DNA of 64,000 bases from Salinicola corii (GCF_008298015.1 NZ_VTPX01000011.1:1-64000), one strand, 5' to 3'; counted from the first letter of the stretch, positions 18,988 through 28,772 are shown. Translations and numbers: made by a program. The notes: generated from the sequence alone by a model not told the origin.

Positions 18988-19917
18988 TCAATACCCCGCG
19001 TCGGGATCGACGGTCTCGACCGCCTTGCCCTTCGACATCGCATCCAGTGCATCGGCGACCTGGTCGGCGGCGGCGCCGATCGGCGTCGGTCCGGCCATGT
19101 GCGGGGTGATCAGGATGCGCGGATGGCGCCATAGCGGGCTGTCCGCCGCCAGCGGTTCACTCGGGAAGGCGTCCAGCAGTGCGCCGCGCAGGCGACCTTC
19201 GGATTCTGCCTCGCCGAGTGCGTCGAGCAGGGCGGGTTCGTCGATCAGGGTGCCGCGACCGGGATTGATCAGGCTGGCGCCAGCGGGGAGCTTGGCCAGG
19301 TTGCCGCGGTCGATGATGTGTCGCGTGGCCGGCGTGTCCGGTAGCAGCGTGATCAGCGTCTTGACCTGGCGCAGCAGCGTATCGAGACCGTGATCGCCGT
19401 GATGGCAGGTGATGCCCTCGAGCTGCTTGGGCGAACGGCTCCAGCCGTGGATGGGGTAGCCATCGGCGGCAAGCATCTGGGCCACGCGGGTGCCGATCGC
19501 GCCGAGGCCGAGGACACCAACCGGCCAGTCGGGTTTGTCGACAACCGCCACCTCGCGCCATTCGCTGTTTGCCTGCTGGCGTCGATAGCGATCGAAATCG
19601 CGCTGAAAATGCAGCACGCCGTAGCGGGCGTAGTCGCCGATCAGTTCGCCCATCCCGGCGTCGCGCAGTTTGACGATGGGGATCCCGCGCGGCAGCGATG
19701 GGTTCTGCAGCAGGGCATCTACCCCGGCACCCAGGTTGACGATGCCCTTGAGCGCCGTCTGCTCGTCGAACACCGACGCTGGCGGTTTCCAGGCGACCAG
19801 GTAGTCCACTTGCGGGTTGCCGCTGCCCGCCGCGACCTGGATCTCGGCGTCCGGCAGGCGCTCGAGCAGGATGTTGCGCCACTGCTCGGCGTCGTTATGG
19901 TAGATCAGGACTCGCAT
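18988..19917 (-). CDS. ghrA: Glyoxylate/hydroxypyruvate reductase A-like protein
   Basis: A 309-residue D-2-hydroxyacid dehydrogenase of the GhrA branch, reducing glyoxylate or hydroxypyruvate with NAD(P)H in the cytoplasm. The Rossmann motif VGVLGLGAIGTRVAQML is central. Catalytic elements are the Arg of NPGRGTLID, the Asp/Glu of ALLDAFPSEPL and the His of ITPHMAGPT. It is transcribed alone, between gcd and enuR. Substrate preference cannot be set from sequence. Its position beside the ectoine cluster may be incidental. Confidence 0.88.
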   Translation of the reverse strand: MRVLIYHNDAEQWRNILLERLPDAEIQVAAGSGNPQVDYLVAWKPPASVFDEQTALKGIVNLGAGVDALLQNPSLPRGIPIVKLRDAGMGELIGDYARYGVLHFQRDFDRYRRQQANSEWREVAVVDKPDWPVGVLGLGAIGTRVAQMLAADGYPIHGWSRSPKQLEGITCHHGDHGLDTLLRQVKTLITLLPDTPATRHIIDRGNLAKLPAGASLINPGRGTLIDEPALLDALGEAESEGRLRGALLDAFPSEPLAADSPLWRHPRILITPHMAGPTPIGAAADQVADALDAMSKGKAVETVDPDAGY

Positions 19918-20045
19918 CTTGGCTCCGTTGCGACTCTATTGTTGGCGTCGGCCATCATCGCAGGTTGTGCGTGGCGAAAGAAATCGGCGCGCGCGGCTGG
20001 GCGGGTTTGCCAACCGGTTGACACTCTTCGCGTCGCTCGTCGCCT

Positions 20046-21452
20046 TCAGTACGCGATCTCCAGCATCGGTGGCGGCGCTTCACCCAGCAGTTGGCTCAGC
20101 ACGTCCAGGCCGCTGGCCAGGCGTGACAGATCCGGTTCGGCTCCCAGGCTGATGCGAACACGCCGCGGCATGGCGGACTGCTCGACCAGGAACGGCTGGG
20201 CGGTGGTGATGGCGACGCCTTCCTGGCGCGCCTGCTGCTGAAGCTCCTCCGCGCGCCACGGCTCCGGCAGCGCCAGCCAGATGTGCAGACTGCTGGGGCG
20301 CGATTCGATGGCATGCCCCGCCAGCTTGCGCGACGCCAGTTGTTGCCGCTCTGCCAGCAACTGGCGTTGTTCGTGGGCCAGCGTATCGACCATGCCGCTG
20401 GCCAGCCAGTAGTCCGCCAGTTCGAACACCAACGGCGTGGCCATCCAACTGGTGGCGCGCAGCCTTGGCAAGGTGTGGTGCATCTGGCCGCGGGGCACGC
20501 TGAGATAGCCGGCGCGCAGCCCGGGTACGGTCGCCTTGGTCAGACTGGTGACATGGAAACTCTGCTGGGGCAGCCTGGCAGTCAGGGACTGGAGGCCCGC
20601 AGGCTCCAGCAGCGCATGCACGTCGTCCTCGATCAGCCAGACATCGTGACGCAACAGGATCTCCGCCACGACGTCCCGGCGGGCGTTCTCCATGGTCGCG
20701 CCGGTGGGGTTGAGCTGGGTCGGGGTCAGGCAGACGGCTCGCGGGCGGTATTTCACGATGGCCGCCTCCAGCGCCTCGGGAATGACGCCCTGATCGTCGA
20801 TCGCCACGCCGTGGAGCTGGAAACCGAGCGTGCGCGCCAACGCGATCAGGCCGTGATCGGTCAGCATCTCCGTCAGCACGATATCGCCATGCTGGACCAC
20901 CGTGGCGATGGCCAGCATCAGCCCATGGGCAGCGCCATTGCAGAGCAGCCGGTCATCGGCCTCGCCAGGGACGCCGAGACGCTCCTTCAGCCAGGCGTTG
21001 GCGCGCTCGCGCTGGTGCTGCAGGCCGGCGATTGGCCGGCAGGCGCCGATCACGTCGGCGTGGGCGGTCCTGGCGAGTTCCGCCAACGCCTCGCGAAAGC
21101 GCCGATGGTGGGAAGGTGGACAGACCGGATGGGCGATCGACAGGTCGATGGGGGCGGCGTCGGTGACGGCAGCCGGCGCGCGCAGGTATTCGTTCTCGGA
21201 ATCGCCCTCGGCATCGCGAATCCAGGTGCCGCTGCCGACCCGCGCCTGGACGAGGCCGCTCTTCTCGGCCTGTTCGTACGCGCGGGAAACGGTCTGCACG
21301 CTGACGCCCAGGGTTTCGGCGAGCTCACGATGGGTCGGCAGGCGCATGCCGGGAGAGAGCACGCCGTGGCGAACCGCCTCGGCGAGGGCGCGAGCGATGG
21401 AAAGATATTTGGGGCCATGCCCGCCGAGGAAGGGCGTCAGGTCGATTGTCAT
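20046..21452 (-). CDS. enuR: MocR/GntR-type ectoine catabolism regulator EnuR
   Basis: A 468-residue fusion of an N-terminal GntR winged helix (RLPTHRELAETLGVSVQTVS, about 37-56) and a class I aminotransferase fold (about 110-450). The PLP-binding lysine is K306 in SLTKATVPG. EnuR of Ruegeria uses PLP to sense alpha-acetyl-diaminobutyrate and diaminobutyrate and represses ectoine-use genes. Divergence from doeA with 196 bp between, and repeated ATTGTCATGA half-sites there, including one overlapping this gene's start codon, strongly support that role and autoregulation. Identification rests on context plus domain layout. Confidence 0.88.
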   Translation of the reverse strand: MTIDLTPFLGGHGPKYLSIARALAEAVRHGVLSPGMRLPTHRELAETLGVSVQTVSRAYEQAEKSGLVQARVGSGTWIRDAEGDSENEYLRAPAAVTDAAPIDLSIAHPVCPPSHHRRFREALAELARTAHADVIGACRPIAGLQHQRERANAWLKERLGVPGEADDRLLCNGAAHGLMLAIATVVQHGDIVLTEMLTDHGLIALARTLGFQLHGVAIDDQGVIPEALEAAIVKYRPRAVCLTPTQLNPTGATMENARRDVVAEILLRHDVWLIEDDVHALLEPAGLQSLTARLPQQSFHVTSLTKATVPGLRAGYLSVPRGQMHHTLPRLRATSWMATPLVFELADYWLASGMVDTLAHEQRQLLAERQQLASRKLAGHAIESRPSSLHIWLALPEPWRAEELQQQARQEGVAITTAQPFLVEQSAMPRRVRISLGAEPDLSRLASGLDVLSQLLGEAPPPMLEIAY

Positions 21453-21557
21453 GATGCAATAAAGCCTTTGACGGCACGCTGAGCGACGATGCTACTATCA
21501 TCATCGATGCATTGACCGATAATTGTCATGAATGTTGGCAAGTAAATCATGACAATT
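21445..21557. promoter_or_regulatory. Repeated ATTGTCATGA sites in the enuR/doeA intergenic region
   Basis: Perfect 11-bp inverted arms AATTGTCATGA (21521-21531) and TCATGACAATT (21547-21557) are separated by 15 bp. A third copy of the half-site, ATTGTCATGA, lies at 21445-21454 across the enuR start codon. Placement between divergent enuR and doeA makes these the likely EnuR operator(s). The doeA promoter should lie in or near 21500-21620. Confidence 0.7.
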
Positions 21558-21648
21558 TCACACCCGGTCGGCAAGCGGCAGGACACTCGGCTCGATCCCC
21601 TCGACCGCCGATGTCCCAACAATTCGGTCCCGTTAGTCGAGTGGCTCC

Positions 21649-22848
21649 ATGTTTCAGGTTTCTTTACCTTTCTCGCGTGAAGAGTACGCCAATCGTTTGC
21701 ACAAAGTGCGCGTTTCCATGGCGAGCCGCGGAATTGATGTTCTCGTTGTCAGCGATCCTTCCAACATGGGCTGGCTGACGGGGTACGACGGCTGGTCGTT
21801 CTACGTTCACCAGTGCGTGCTGGTGGGGCTGGAGGGCGAGCCGGTCTGGTACGGGCGGCGCCAGGACGCCAACGGGGCCTGGCGCACCTGCTGGATGGAT
21901 GCCGAGCGTGTGCGCTACTACCCGGATTACTACGTCCAGAATCCGGACATGCATCCGATGGAGTACCTGGCCCAGTCGGTGCTGCCCGAGTACGGCTGGC
22001 ACACCGGCAATGTCGGGTTGGAGATGGACAACTACTACTTCTCGGGCAAGGCCTACGTGAGCCTGCTCAAGGAGCTGCCGCATGCCCAACTGATCGATGC
22101 CACGGCGCTGGTCAACTGGTGTCGGGCGATCAAGTCGCCGCAGGAGATCGCCTATATGCGCACGGCGGCGAGAATCGTCGAGTGCATGCACACCCGGATC
22201 CTCGAGATGATCGAGCCCGGCCTGGCCAAGAGCAAGCTGGTCTCCGAGATCTATCGGGTCGGCACCGAGGGCTGGACCGATGAGCATGGCACGGTCCATG
22301 GCGGCGACTATCCCGCCATCGTGCCGCTGCTGCCGACCGGCAGCGACGCCGCCGCGCCGCACCTGACCTGGGACGACACCCCGTTTCGCAAGGGCGAGGG
22401 CACGTTCTTCGAGATTGCCGGCTGCTACAAGCGCTATCATGCGCCGCTGTCGCGCACCGTCTTCCTGGGTAAACCGCCGCAGGACTTCATCCGTGGCGAA
22501 TCGGCCCTGCTCGAAGGGATCGACAACGGGCTGGCGGTGGCCAAGCCCGGCAATCGCTGCGCCGACATCGCGCTGGCCCTGGGGGCGGCGATGGACAAGT
22601 ATGGCTTCGACCGGGGCGGGGCGCGCTGCGGCTATCCGATCGGGATCAGCTATCCGCCGGACTGGGGCGAGCGCACCATGAGTCTGCGCCCCTCCGACGA
22701 GACGATCCTCGAGCCTGGGATGACCTTCCACTTCATGCCCGGCATGTGGATGGACGACTGGGGCCTCGAGATCACCGAAAGCATCCTGATCACCGAGAAT
22801 GGTGCCGAGCCGCTGTGCGACTTTCCACGCCAGCTGTTTGTTAAATAG
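21649..22848 (+). CDS. doeA: Ectoine hydrolase DoeA
   Basis: A 399-residue M24-peptidase-fold enzyme with a creatinase-type N-terminal domain (about 1-160) and a pita-bread catalytic domain. DoeA opens the ectoine ring to N-acetyl-diaminobutyrate (and hydroxyectoine to its hydroxy analogue). Family signatures include SDPSNMGWLTGYDGWSFY and the C-terminal FHFMPGMWMDDWGLEITES. Several canonical M24 metal ligands are replaced, as usual in DoeA. It heads the doeA-doeB-doeX operon and is divergent from enuR. The last six codons (RQLFVK) are echoed in frame just after the stop. Confidence 0.95.
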   Translation: MFQVSLPFSREEYANRLHKVRVSMASRGIDVLVVSDPSNMGWLTGYDGWSFYVHQCVLVGLEGEPVWYGRRQDANGAWRTCWMDAERVRYYPDYYVQNPDMHPMEYLAQSVLPEYGWHTGNVGLEMDNYYFSGKAYVSLLKELPHAQLIDATALVNWCRAIKSPQEIAYMRTAARIVECMHTRILEMIEPGLAKSKLVSEIYRVGTEGWTDEHGTVHGGDYPAIVPLLPTGSDAAAPHLTWDDTPFRKGEGTFFEIAGCYKRYHAPLSRTVFLGKPPQDFIRGESALLEGIDNGLAVAKPGNRCADIALALGAAMDKYGFDRGGARCGYPIGISYPPDWGERTMSLRPSDETILEPGMTFHFMPGMWMDDWGLEITESILITENGAEPLCDFPRQLFVK

Positions 22849-22976
22849 GTGCGTCAGTTGTTCGTCAAACAAGGCCGCATGACGGGTTCGCCCCGAGGTT
22901 CCTGTTACCTTATCAATGACGCGTCAATCGGCTATGGGCCCCTGGCGCGTTATCCGCTTCATTGAGGAGAGTTCGC

Positions 22977-24011
22977 ATGTCCGCATCCCTGCGTCCCAGC
23001 CCGATCAGCGCCACCGTCGACTTCGATGCCCAGGGCGTTCAGCACGGTTTCCTGAAACTGCCGATCTCGGTCGACGAGTCGGCCTGGGGCGCGGTGATGA
23101 TCCCGATCACCGTGATCGCCAATGGCGAAGGGCCGACAGCGCTGCTGACCGGCGGCAACCATGGTGACGAGTACGAAGGCATCACCTCGCTGCTCAAGCT
23201 CGCCAGTACGCTCCAGGCCAAGGACGTGCGCGGCCGCGTGATCATCGTGCCGATGATGAACACGCCTGCGGCGGAAGCCGGCAAGCGGACCTCGCCGCTG
23301 GATGGCGGCAACCTCAATCGCAGTTTCCCCGGCGACCCCAATGGCGGCGTGACGAGTCAGATCGCCGACTATTTCACTCGGGTGCTGGTACCGATGTGCG
23401 ACGTGGCGCTGGATCTGCACTCCGGCGGTCGCACGCTGGACATCGTGCCGTTCGCCGCCGCCCACCGGCTCGACGATCTCGCCCAGGAGAGCGCCAGCCT
23501 CGCCGGTGCCGTCGCCTTCGGCGCGCCCTACGCCATGATGATGTTCGAGCTCGACGCCACCAAGCTCTACGACACCGCGGTGGAATCCCAGGGCAAGACC
23601 TTCGTCACCACCGAGCTCGGCGGCGGCGGCACCTCGACGCCGCAGAGTCTGGCGCTGACCGAGCGCGGCGTGCGCAATTTCTTGATTCACTATGGGTTGA
23701 TGGCTGGCGAGATCGAGAAGCCGACCGAACCCATGATCTACGTCGACATGCCGGACGCCAGCTGCTACGTGCAGAGCGAGCACTCCGGACTGCTGGAATT
23801 GATGGTCTCCCTTGGCGCGATGGTGAAGGAAGGCGAGGTGCTGGCGCGGGTCTATGACATGAGTCGCACCGGCGCGGCGCCGGTCGAGTACCGTGCCCAG
23901 CGCGACGGCGTTCTGATCGCCCGGCGTTTCCCGGCCAAGGTGGGCATGGGCGATACCATCGCCGTGGTCGCGGAAGTGGTCGAGTCGCTGGAACGTGATC
24001 AGGTCTCATGA
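22977..24011 (+). CDS. doeB: N-alpha-acetyl-L-2,4-diaminobutyrate deacetylase DoeB
   Basis: A 344-residue zinc deacetylase of the succinylglutamate desuccinylase/aspartoacylase family. It removes acetate from N-alpha-acetyl-diaminobutyrate, giving diaminobutyrate. Zinc ligands are visible as GGNHGDEYEG (HxxE) and the later His of DLHSGG, and the catalytic Glu region is TTELGGGG. GAGGAG lies 7 nt upstream of ATG 22977, which is preferred over an in-frame upstream codon. The stop overlaps doeX by 4 bp. Confidence 0.95.
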   Translation: MSASLRPSPISATVDFDAQGVQHGFLKLPISVDESAWGAVMIPITVIANGEGPTALLTGGNHGDEYEGITSLLKLASTLQAKDVRGRVIIVPMMNTPAAEAGKRTSPLDGGNLNRSFPGDPNGGVTSQIADYFTRVLVPMCDVALDLHSGGRTLDIVPFAAAHRLDDLAQESASLAGAVAFGAPYAMMMFELDATKLYDTAVESQGKTFVTTELGGGGTSTPQSLALTERGVRNFLIHYGLMAGEIEKPTEPMIYVDMPDASCYVQSEHSGLLELMVSLGAMVKEGEVLARVYDMSRTGAAPVEYRAQRDGVLIARRFPAKVGMGDTIAVVAEVVESLERDQVS

Positions 24012-24490
24012 AGCTCGATCGCTACGACCTCAAGATCCTGGAGATCCTCAGTCGCGACGGCCGGATCACCAAGTCGCGGCTGGCGGAGGCGATCAGCCTC
24101 TCCGTCAGCCCCTGCTGGGAACGGGTCAAGCGACTGGAGAAAGCCGGCGTCATCGAAGGCTACAGCGCCCGGATCAATCCCGACGCCATCGTCAAGCGCA
24201 CCCCGGTGTGGGTGCAGATCGAACTCAAGCAGCACAACGCCGAGAGCTTTGCCCGCTTCGAGCGCATGGTGTCGGAAACCGATGCCGTGGCGGAATGCGT
24301 CGCGGTCGGCGGCGGCGTCGACTACCTGGTCAAGATCGCCGCCGACAGTATCGACGCCTATCAGCGCCTGATCGATGCCTGGCTGGTGTCCGACCTCGGC
24401 ATCGAGCGCTACTTCACCTATATCGTCACCAAGACGGTCAAGCGCGAAGGACCGCCGGTGTTCTCCGAAGTTGATGATTCGCAGGCCTGA
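24008..24490 (+). CDS. doeX: Lrp/AsnC-family regulator DoeX
   Basis: A 160-residue Lrp/AsnC regulator: winged helix in the first 60 residues (ILSRDGRITKSRLAEAISLS) and an effector-binding RAM domain. In Halomonas elongata DoeX is the third gene of doeABX and binds near the doeA promoter. Here the ATG overlaps the doeB stop (ATGA), so the layout is conserved. With enuR also present, the cluster has two dedicated regulators. Confidence 0.92.
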   Translation: MKLDRYDLKILEILSRDGRITKSRLAEAISLSVSPCWERVKRLEKAGVIEGYSARINPDAIVKRTPVWVQIELKQHNAESFARFERMVSETDAVAECVAVGGGVDYLVKIAADSIDAYQRLIDAWLVSDLGIERYFTYIVTKTVKREGPPVFSEVDDSQA

Positions 24491-24513
24491 GAACAAGCGA
24501 CTGGAAAATGACG

Positions 24514-24539
24514 ATGAGCCCGGCCCAAGCCGGGCTCAT
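24514..24539 (+). terminator. Terminator after doeX
   Basis: A perfect 11-bp inverted repeat ATGAGCCCGGC/GCCGGGCTCAT with a CCAA loop lies 24 nt after the doeX stop. It separates doeABX from doeC. The remaining 24540-24715 interval is AT-richer than its surroundings and probably holds the doeC promoter. Confidence 0.75.
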
Positions 24540-24715
24540 TCGTTCCGTCGCACATCCCGCCAAAAAAATCGTAACTCCCGCTAAACCTTTCGAAAGAAAA
24601 CGGACCGTAAATCGGCCGAGACAAAAAAATTCCTCGCTGCAGAATCGATAACATGGTCGCACTCGCAGGATAGGCAAGCCGTTCTGCTCACCGCCGACAC
24701 CTTGCAGGAGGCGAC

Positions 24716-26179
24716 ATGAAACTCAACGATCCCCGGCTTTTCCGTCAGTACGCCTATATCGACGGCAAGTGGACCCACGGTAGCGAGGGCCGCGAGGAAG
24801 CGGTCGTCGATCCCGCGACGGGAGAGATCCTGGGCCACTGCGCGCTACTGGAAGCGGCCCAGATCACCGAGACGGTGACCGCCGCCGAGGGCGCCTTCGC
24901 TGAGTGGCGGGCGATCAATGTCCACGAGCGGGCCGAGAAGCTCAACGCCTGGTATCGCCTGCTGCACGAATACAAGGAAGACCTGGCGCTGCTGATGACC
25001 TATGAGCAGGGCAAGCCGCTCGACGATTCCCGTGGCGAGGTCGACTACGGCGCCAGCTTCATTCAGTGGTTCGCCGAAGAGGCCAAGCGTGCCTATGGTG
25101 TGACCATTCCCAGCCATATCCCCAACGCCGCACTGGGCACGATCAAGGAGCCGGTGGGCGTCTCGGCGATGTTCACGCCCTGGAATTTCCCGCTGGCGAT
25201 GATCACCCGCAAGGCCGGGGCGGCGCTGGCTGCTGGTTGCACTGTGATCGTCAAGCCGGCCAATGAGACGCCATACTCCGCGCTGGCACTGGCCGAGCTG
25301 GCCGAGCGGGCCGGTATTCCGGCGGGCGTGTTCAACGTCGTCACCGGCGACCCGGCGACCGTGTCCGAGGTGCTGTGCAACGACAACCGCATTCGCAATA
25401 TCTCGTTCACCGGCTCGACCCGCGTCGGCAAGCTGCTGATGCGGCAGAGTTCCTCCAGCGTCAAGCGCATGTCGCTGGAGCTGGGCGGCAACGCGCCGTT
25501 CATCGTCTGCGACGACATGGATCCGGATGCGGCGGCGAAAGAGGCAGTCGCCGCCAAGTTCCAGACCGCCGGGCAGGATTGTCTCGCCGCCAACCGTATC
25601 TTCGTTCACCGCAAGATCTACGATGTCTTCGTCGAACGCTTCGTGGTGCATATGCAGGCGCTGAAGGTCGGCAACGGTCTCGAAGGGAGCGATATCGGCC
25701 CGCTGATCCACCAGCGCGCGGTCGACATGGCCAAGGGTATCGTCGAGGACGGCATCCAGAAGGGCGCGCGCCAACTGGGCGGCGGGGGCCAGGCGCCCGG
25801 CGAGAACTTCTTCATGCCGACGCTGCTGGCCGATATCACCCCGGAGATGCGTGTGTTTCGCGAGGAGACCTTCTCGCCGGTCGCGGGGGTCTGTGCGTTC
25901 GATGACGACGACGAAGTCATCCAGCTCGCCAACGACACCGAGTACGGGCTCGCCGCCTACGTCTACACCCACGACGTGCGTCGTATCTGGAAGCTGATGC
26001 GCGGGCTCGAGTACGGCATGGTCAGCGTCAACAGCGTGAAGATGACCGGCGCGCCGATCCCCTTCGGCGGCGTCAAGCAGTCCGGCCTCGGTCGCGAGGG
26101 CGGCGCCGCGGGACTCGACGAGTATCTCGATACCAAGTACTACTGCCTCGGCAATATGCCCTCGGCGAGTAATTCATAA
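24716..26179 (+). CDS. doeC: Aspartate-semialdehyde dehydrogenase (aldehyde dehydrogenase family) DoeC
   Basis: A 487-residue NAD(P)-dependent aldehyde dehydrogenase. In ectoine catabolism DoeC oxidises L-aspartate-4-semialdehyde to aspartate. Motifs in order: FTPWNFPLAM, FTGSTRVGK, LELGGNAPF (catalytic Glu) and AGQDCLAANR, with nucleophile C289. A strong AGGAGG lies 6 nt upstream of the ATG. It is close to succinate-semialdehyde dehydrogenases by sequence, so the DoeC call depends on its position between doeABX and doeD. Confidence 0.9.
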   Translation: MKLNDPRLFRQYAYIDGKWTHGSEGREEAVVDPATGEILGHCALLEAAQITETVTAAEGAFAEWRAINVHERAEKLNAWYRLLHEYKEDLALLMTYEQGKPLDDSRGEVDYGASFIQWFAEEAKRAYGVTIPSHIPNAALGTIKEPVGVSAMFTPWNFPLAMITRKAGAALAAGCTVIVKPANETPYSALALAELAERAGIPAGVFNVVTGDPATVSEVLCNDNRIRNISFTGSTRVGKLLMRQSSSSVKRMSLELGGNAPFIVCDDMDPDAAAKEAVAAKFQTAGQDCLAANRIFVHRKIYDVFVERFVVHMQALKVGNGLEGSDIGPLIHQRAVDMAKGIVEDGIQKGARQLGGGGQAPGENFFMPTLLADITPEMRVFREETFSPVAGVCAFDDDDEVIQLANDTEYGLAAYVYTHDVRRIWKLMRGLEYGMVSVNSVKMTGAPIPFGGVKQSGLGREGGAAGLDEYLDTKYYCLGNMPSASNS

Positions 26180-26240
26180 GTTCCAGGACTTTCAACGCGG
26201 GTATGACACAAGGGTCACCCCGACCGCTGCGCCCGCTCCT

Positions 26241-26279
26241 GAAACGCCGTCCGGACAAGCGATGGCGTTTCGTTTTGGT
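26241..26279 (+). terminator. Hairpin between doeC and doeD (possible attenuator)
   Basis: Inverted repeat GAAACGCC/GGCGTTTC (26241-26248 and 26264-26271) with a 15-nt loop is followed by GTTTTGGTT, immediately ahead of the doeD ribosome-binding site. It may partially terminate doeC transcripts or shape doeD translation. Confidence 0.4.
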
Positions 26280-26291
26280 TAAGGAAAGGTT

Positions 26292-27686
26292 ATGACCGAT
26301 ACCCGTACCCTGATCGACAACGATCGCCGCCATGTCTTCCACGCATCCACCCATCTGCGTGATCACGCCCACGGCGACGCGCCGGGACGCATCATCACCG
26401 GCGGCAAGGGAATCTCCATCGTCGATCGTGACGGCCGCGAGATGATCGACGCCTTCGCCGGGCTCTATTGTGTCAACATCGGCTACGGCCGCACCGAGAT
26501 CGCCGATGCCATCTACGCCCAGGCCAAGGAGTTGGCTTACTACCACACCTATGTCGGTCACTCCAACGAGCCGCTGATCGCGTTGTCCGAACGGATCGCC
26601 AGGCTCGCCGGCAACGGTTTGAACAAGGTCTACTACGGGCTTTCCGGCAGCGACGCCAACGAGACCCAGATCAAGCTGGTGCGCTACTACCACAACGTCA
26701 CCGGCCAGCCGAAGAAGAAAAAGATCATCGCGCGTCAGCGGGGCTACCACGGTTCCAGCATCGCCGCCGGTTCGCTGACCGGTTTGCCCGCGTTCCACCA
26801 GCATTTCGACCTGCCTATCGAGGGCATTCTGCACACCAAGGCCCCCTACTATTATAGGAGGGAGCGCGGCGATATGAGTGAGCGCGAGTTCTCGGTCTAC
26901 TGTGCCGAGCAGCTCGAAGCGCTGATCCAGCGCGAAGGCCCGGAAACCATCGGCGCCTTCATCGGCGAGCCGGTGCTCGGCACCGGTGGCATCATTCCGC
27001 CGCCGGCAGGCTACTGGGAGGCGATCCAGGCCGTGCTCAAGCGCCACGACATCCTGCTGATCGCCGACGAGGTCGTCAGTGGCTTCGGTCGTCTGGGCAG
27101 CGATTTCGGCTTCCAGCACTATGGTATCGAGCCGGACCTGGTCACCATCGCCAAGGGCCTGACCAGCGCCTATCAGCCGCTTTCCGGTGTGATCGTCGGT
27201 GAGCGCGTATGGAAAGCGCTGGAAGATGGGACCGGCGAATATGGGCCAATCGGCCACGGCTGGACCTACTCCGGGCACCCGCTGGGCGCCGCCGCCGCGA
27301 TGGCCAATCTGGATATCATCGAACGCGAGAACCTGGTGGGTAACGCCGCCGAGACCGGCGCCTACTTCAATGCCCAGCTCAAGAAGACCTTCAGTGAGCA
27401 TCCGCTGGTGGGCGATGTACGTGGCGAAGGCTTGATGGCCGCACTGGAGTTCGCGCCGGAGAAGGGCGAGTACACGCCGTTCGATCCCTCATTGAAGGTT
27501 GGCGCTCGGGTCGCCGCGGCGGCGCTGGAAGAGAACCTGATCGCCCGGGCCATGCCCAACGGCGATATCCTCGGCTTTGCGCCGCCTCTGGTGATCGACC
27601 GCAGCCAGGTCGACGAGGTGATCGCTCGCGCCAAGCGTGCCGTCGACCGCGTGACCGACGAGCTGACCCGCGAAAAGGCGCTATAG
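26292..27686 (+). CDS. doeD: Diaminobutyrate transaminase DoeD
   Basis: A 464-residue class III (omega) aminotransferase. It converts L-2,4-diaminobutyrate to aspartate-4-semialdehyde, feeding DoeC. The PLP lysine is K288 in [16 protein letters not shown], with the preceding [12 protein letters not shown] holding the PLP Asp. GGAAAGG lies just upstream of the ATG. Sequence alone would also fit a putrescine- or beta-alanine-type transaminase, and the doe context decides. Confidence 0.92.
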   Translation: MTDTRTLIDNDRRHVFHASTHLRDHAHGDAPGRIITGGKGISIVDRDGREMIDAFAGLYCVNIGYGRTEIADAIYAQAKELAYYHTYVGHSNEPLIALSERIARLAGNGLNKVYYGLSGSDANETQIKLVRYYHNVTGQPKKKKIIARQRGYHGSSIAAGSLTGLPAFHQHFDLPIEGILHTKAPYYYRRERGDMSEREFSVYCAEQLEALIQREGPETIGAFIGEPVLGTGGIIPPPAGYWEAIQAVLKRHDILLIADEVVSGFGRLGSDFGFQHYGIEPDLVTIAKGLTSAYQPLSGVIVGERVWKALEDGTGEYGPIGHGWTYSGHPLGAAAAMANLDIIERENLVGNAAETGAYFNAQLKKTFSEHPLVGDVRGEGLMAALEFAPEKGEYTPFDPSLKVGARVAAAALEENLIARAMPNGDILGFAPPLVIDRSQVDEVIARAKRAVDRVTDELTREKAL

Positions 27687-27785
27687 GCCTGGGCCGACGG
27701 CTGTTGCCGTATCGGCTTGATGCAACCGTACGCCTGCGGCAGGGTGAAAGCTCTGCCGCTTTTCATTATTGCTTCGGGAGCCCGC

Positions 27786-28772
27786 ATGTCCGACCCCGTC
27801 ACGCTTCACGATATCTACCTGGCACGCCAGCGACTCGCCGGGCAGGCGGCACGCACGCCGCTGATCCTCTCCCAGAGCCTGTCGTTGCGGTTCGAGGCCG
27901 AAGTCTATCTAAAGCTGGAAACCCTGCAGCCGAGCGGGGCGTTCAAGCTGCGGGGCGCGCTCAACAAGATCGCCTCGCTATCGTCGGAGCAGCTCGAGCG
28001 CGGCGTGACCACGGCCTCCACCGGCAATCACGGCCGTGCGGTGGCGTGGGCGGCCAAGCGACTCGGCGCGCGGGCCGTGATCTGCCTCTCCGAGCTGGTG
28101 CCGGCCAACAAGGTGGCAGCCATCGAAGCGTTGGGCGCGGAAGCGCGGGTGATCGGCCGCTCCCAGGACGATGCCTTCGTCGAGGCGCGGCGCCTGGTCG
28201 CCGAGGAGGGCATGGCGCTGATCGAACCCTTCGACGATCCGCTGATCGCGGCCGGCCAGGGCACCATCGGCCTGGAGCTGATGGAGGACCTGCCAAGCCT
28301 CGATCGTGCCTTCGTCGGTCTTTCCGGTGGCGGTCTGCTGGGCGGTATCGGCCGCGCGGTCAAGGGCGTCAATCCGCGCGCCACGGTAACCGGCGTCAGC
28401 ATGCAGCGCGGCGCGGCGATGATCGACAGTCTCGCAGCCGGCAGGCCGGTCGAGGTCGAGGAAGAAGCCTCGCTGGCGGACTCGCTCGGTGGTGGTATCG
28501 GGCTCGACAACCGCTGCACGTTCGCGCTGGTGCGCGAGGTGATGGACGATCACTACCGGGTCTCGGAGCCGGCGATCGCCCGCGCCATGCTGCACTTCTT
28601 CGAGCAGGAGAAGATGCTGGTGGAAGGTGCCGCGGCGGTCGGGCTCGCCGCCATCGAGGAGCACGATATCGATATCCGGGGCCAGAAAGTCGCACTGATC
28701 GTCTCGGGCAACGGTGTCGATGCAGAGACATTGATGCGGGCCAGGGCCCTGATCGATTATCCCGAGCGCTGA
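27786..28772 (+). CDS. eutB: EutB, threonine-dehydratase-like enzyme of hydroxyectoine use
   Basis: A 328-residue fold-type II PLP enzyme of the threonine/serine dehydratase family. The Schiff-base lysine is K54 in PSGAFKLRGA, and the PLP phosphate loop SGGGLLGGIG follows. In rhizobial and Ruegeria ectoine clusters EutB is paired with EutC to handle the hydroxylated intermediate. GGGAG lies 7 nt upstream of ATG 27786. The adjacent gene is eutC, but a long hairpin element separates them, and no eutA is seen in the window. Confidence 0.85.
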   Translation: MSDPVTLHDIYLARQRLAGQAARTPLILSQSLSLRFEAEVYLKLETLQPSGAFKLRGALNKIASLSSEQLERGVTTASTGNHGRAVAWAAKRLGARAVICLSELVPANKVAAIEALGAEARVIGRSQDDAFVEARRLVAEEGMALIEPFDDPLIAAGQGTIGLELMEDLPSLDRAFVGLSGGGLLGGIGRAVKGVNPRATVTGVSMQRGAAMIDSLAAGRPVEVEEEASLADSLGGGIGLDNRCTFALVREVMDDHYRVSEPAIARAMLHFFEQEKMLVEGAAAVGLAAIEEHDIDIRGQKVALIVSGNGVDAETLMRARALIDYPER

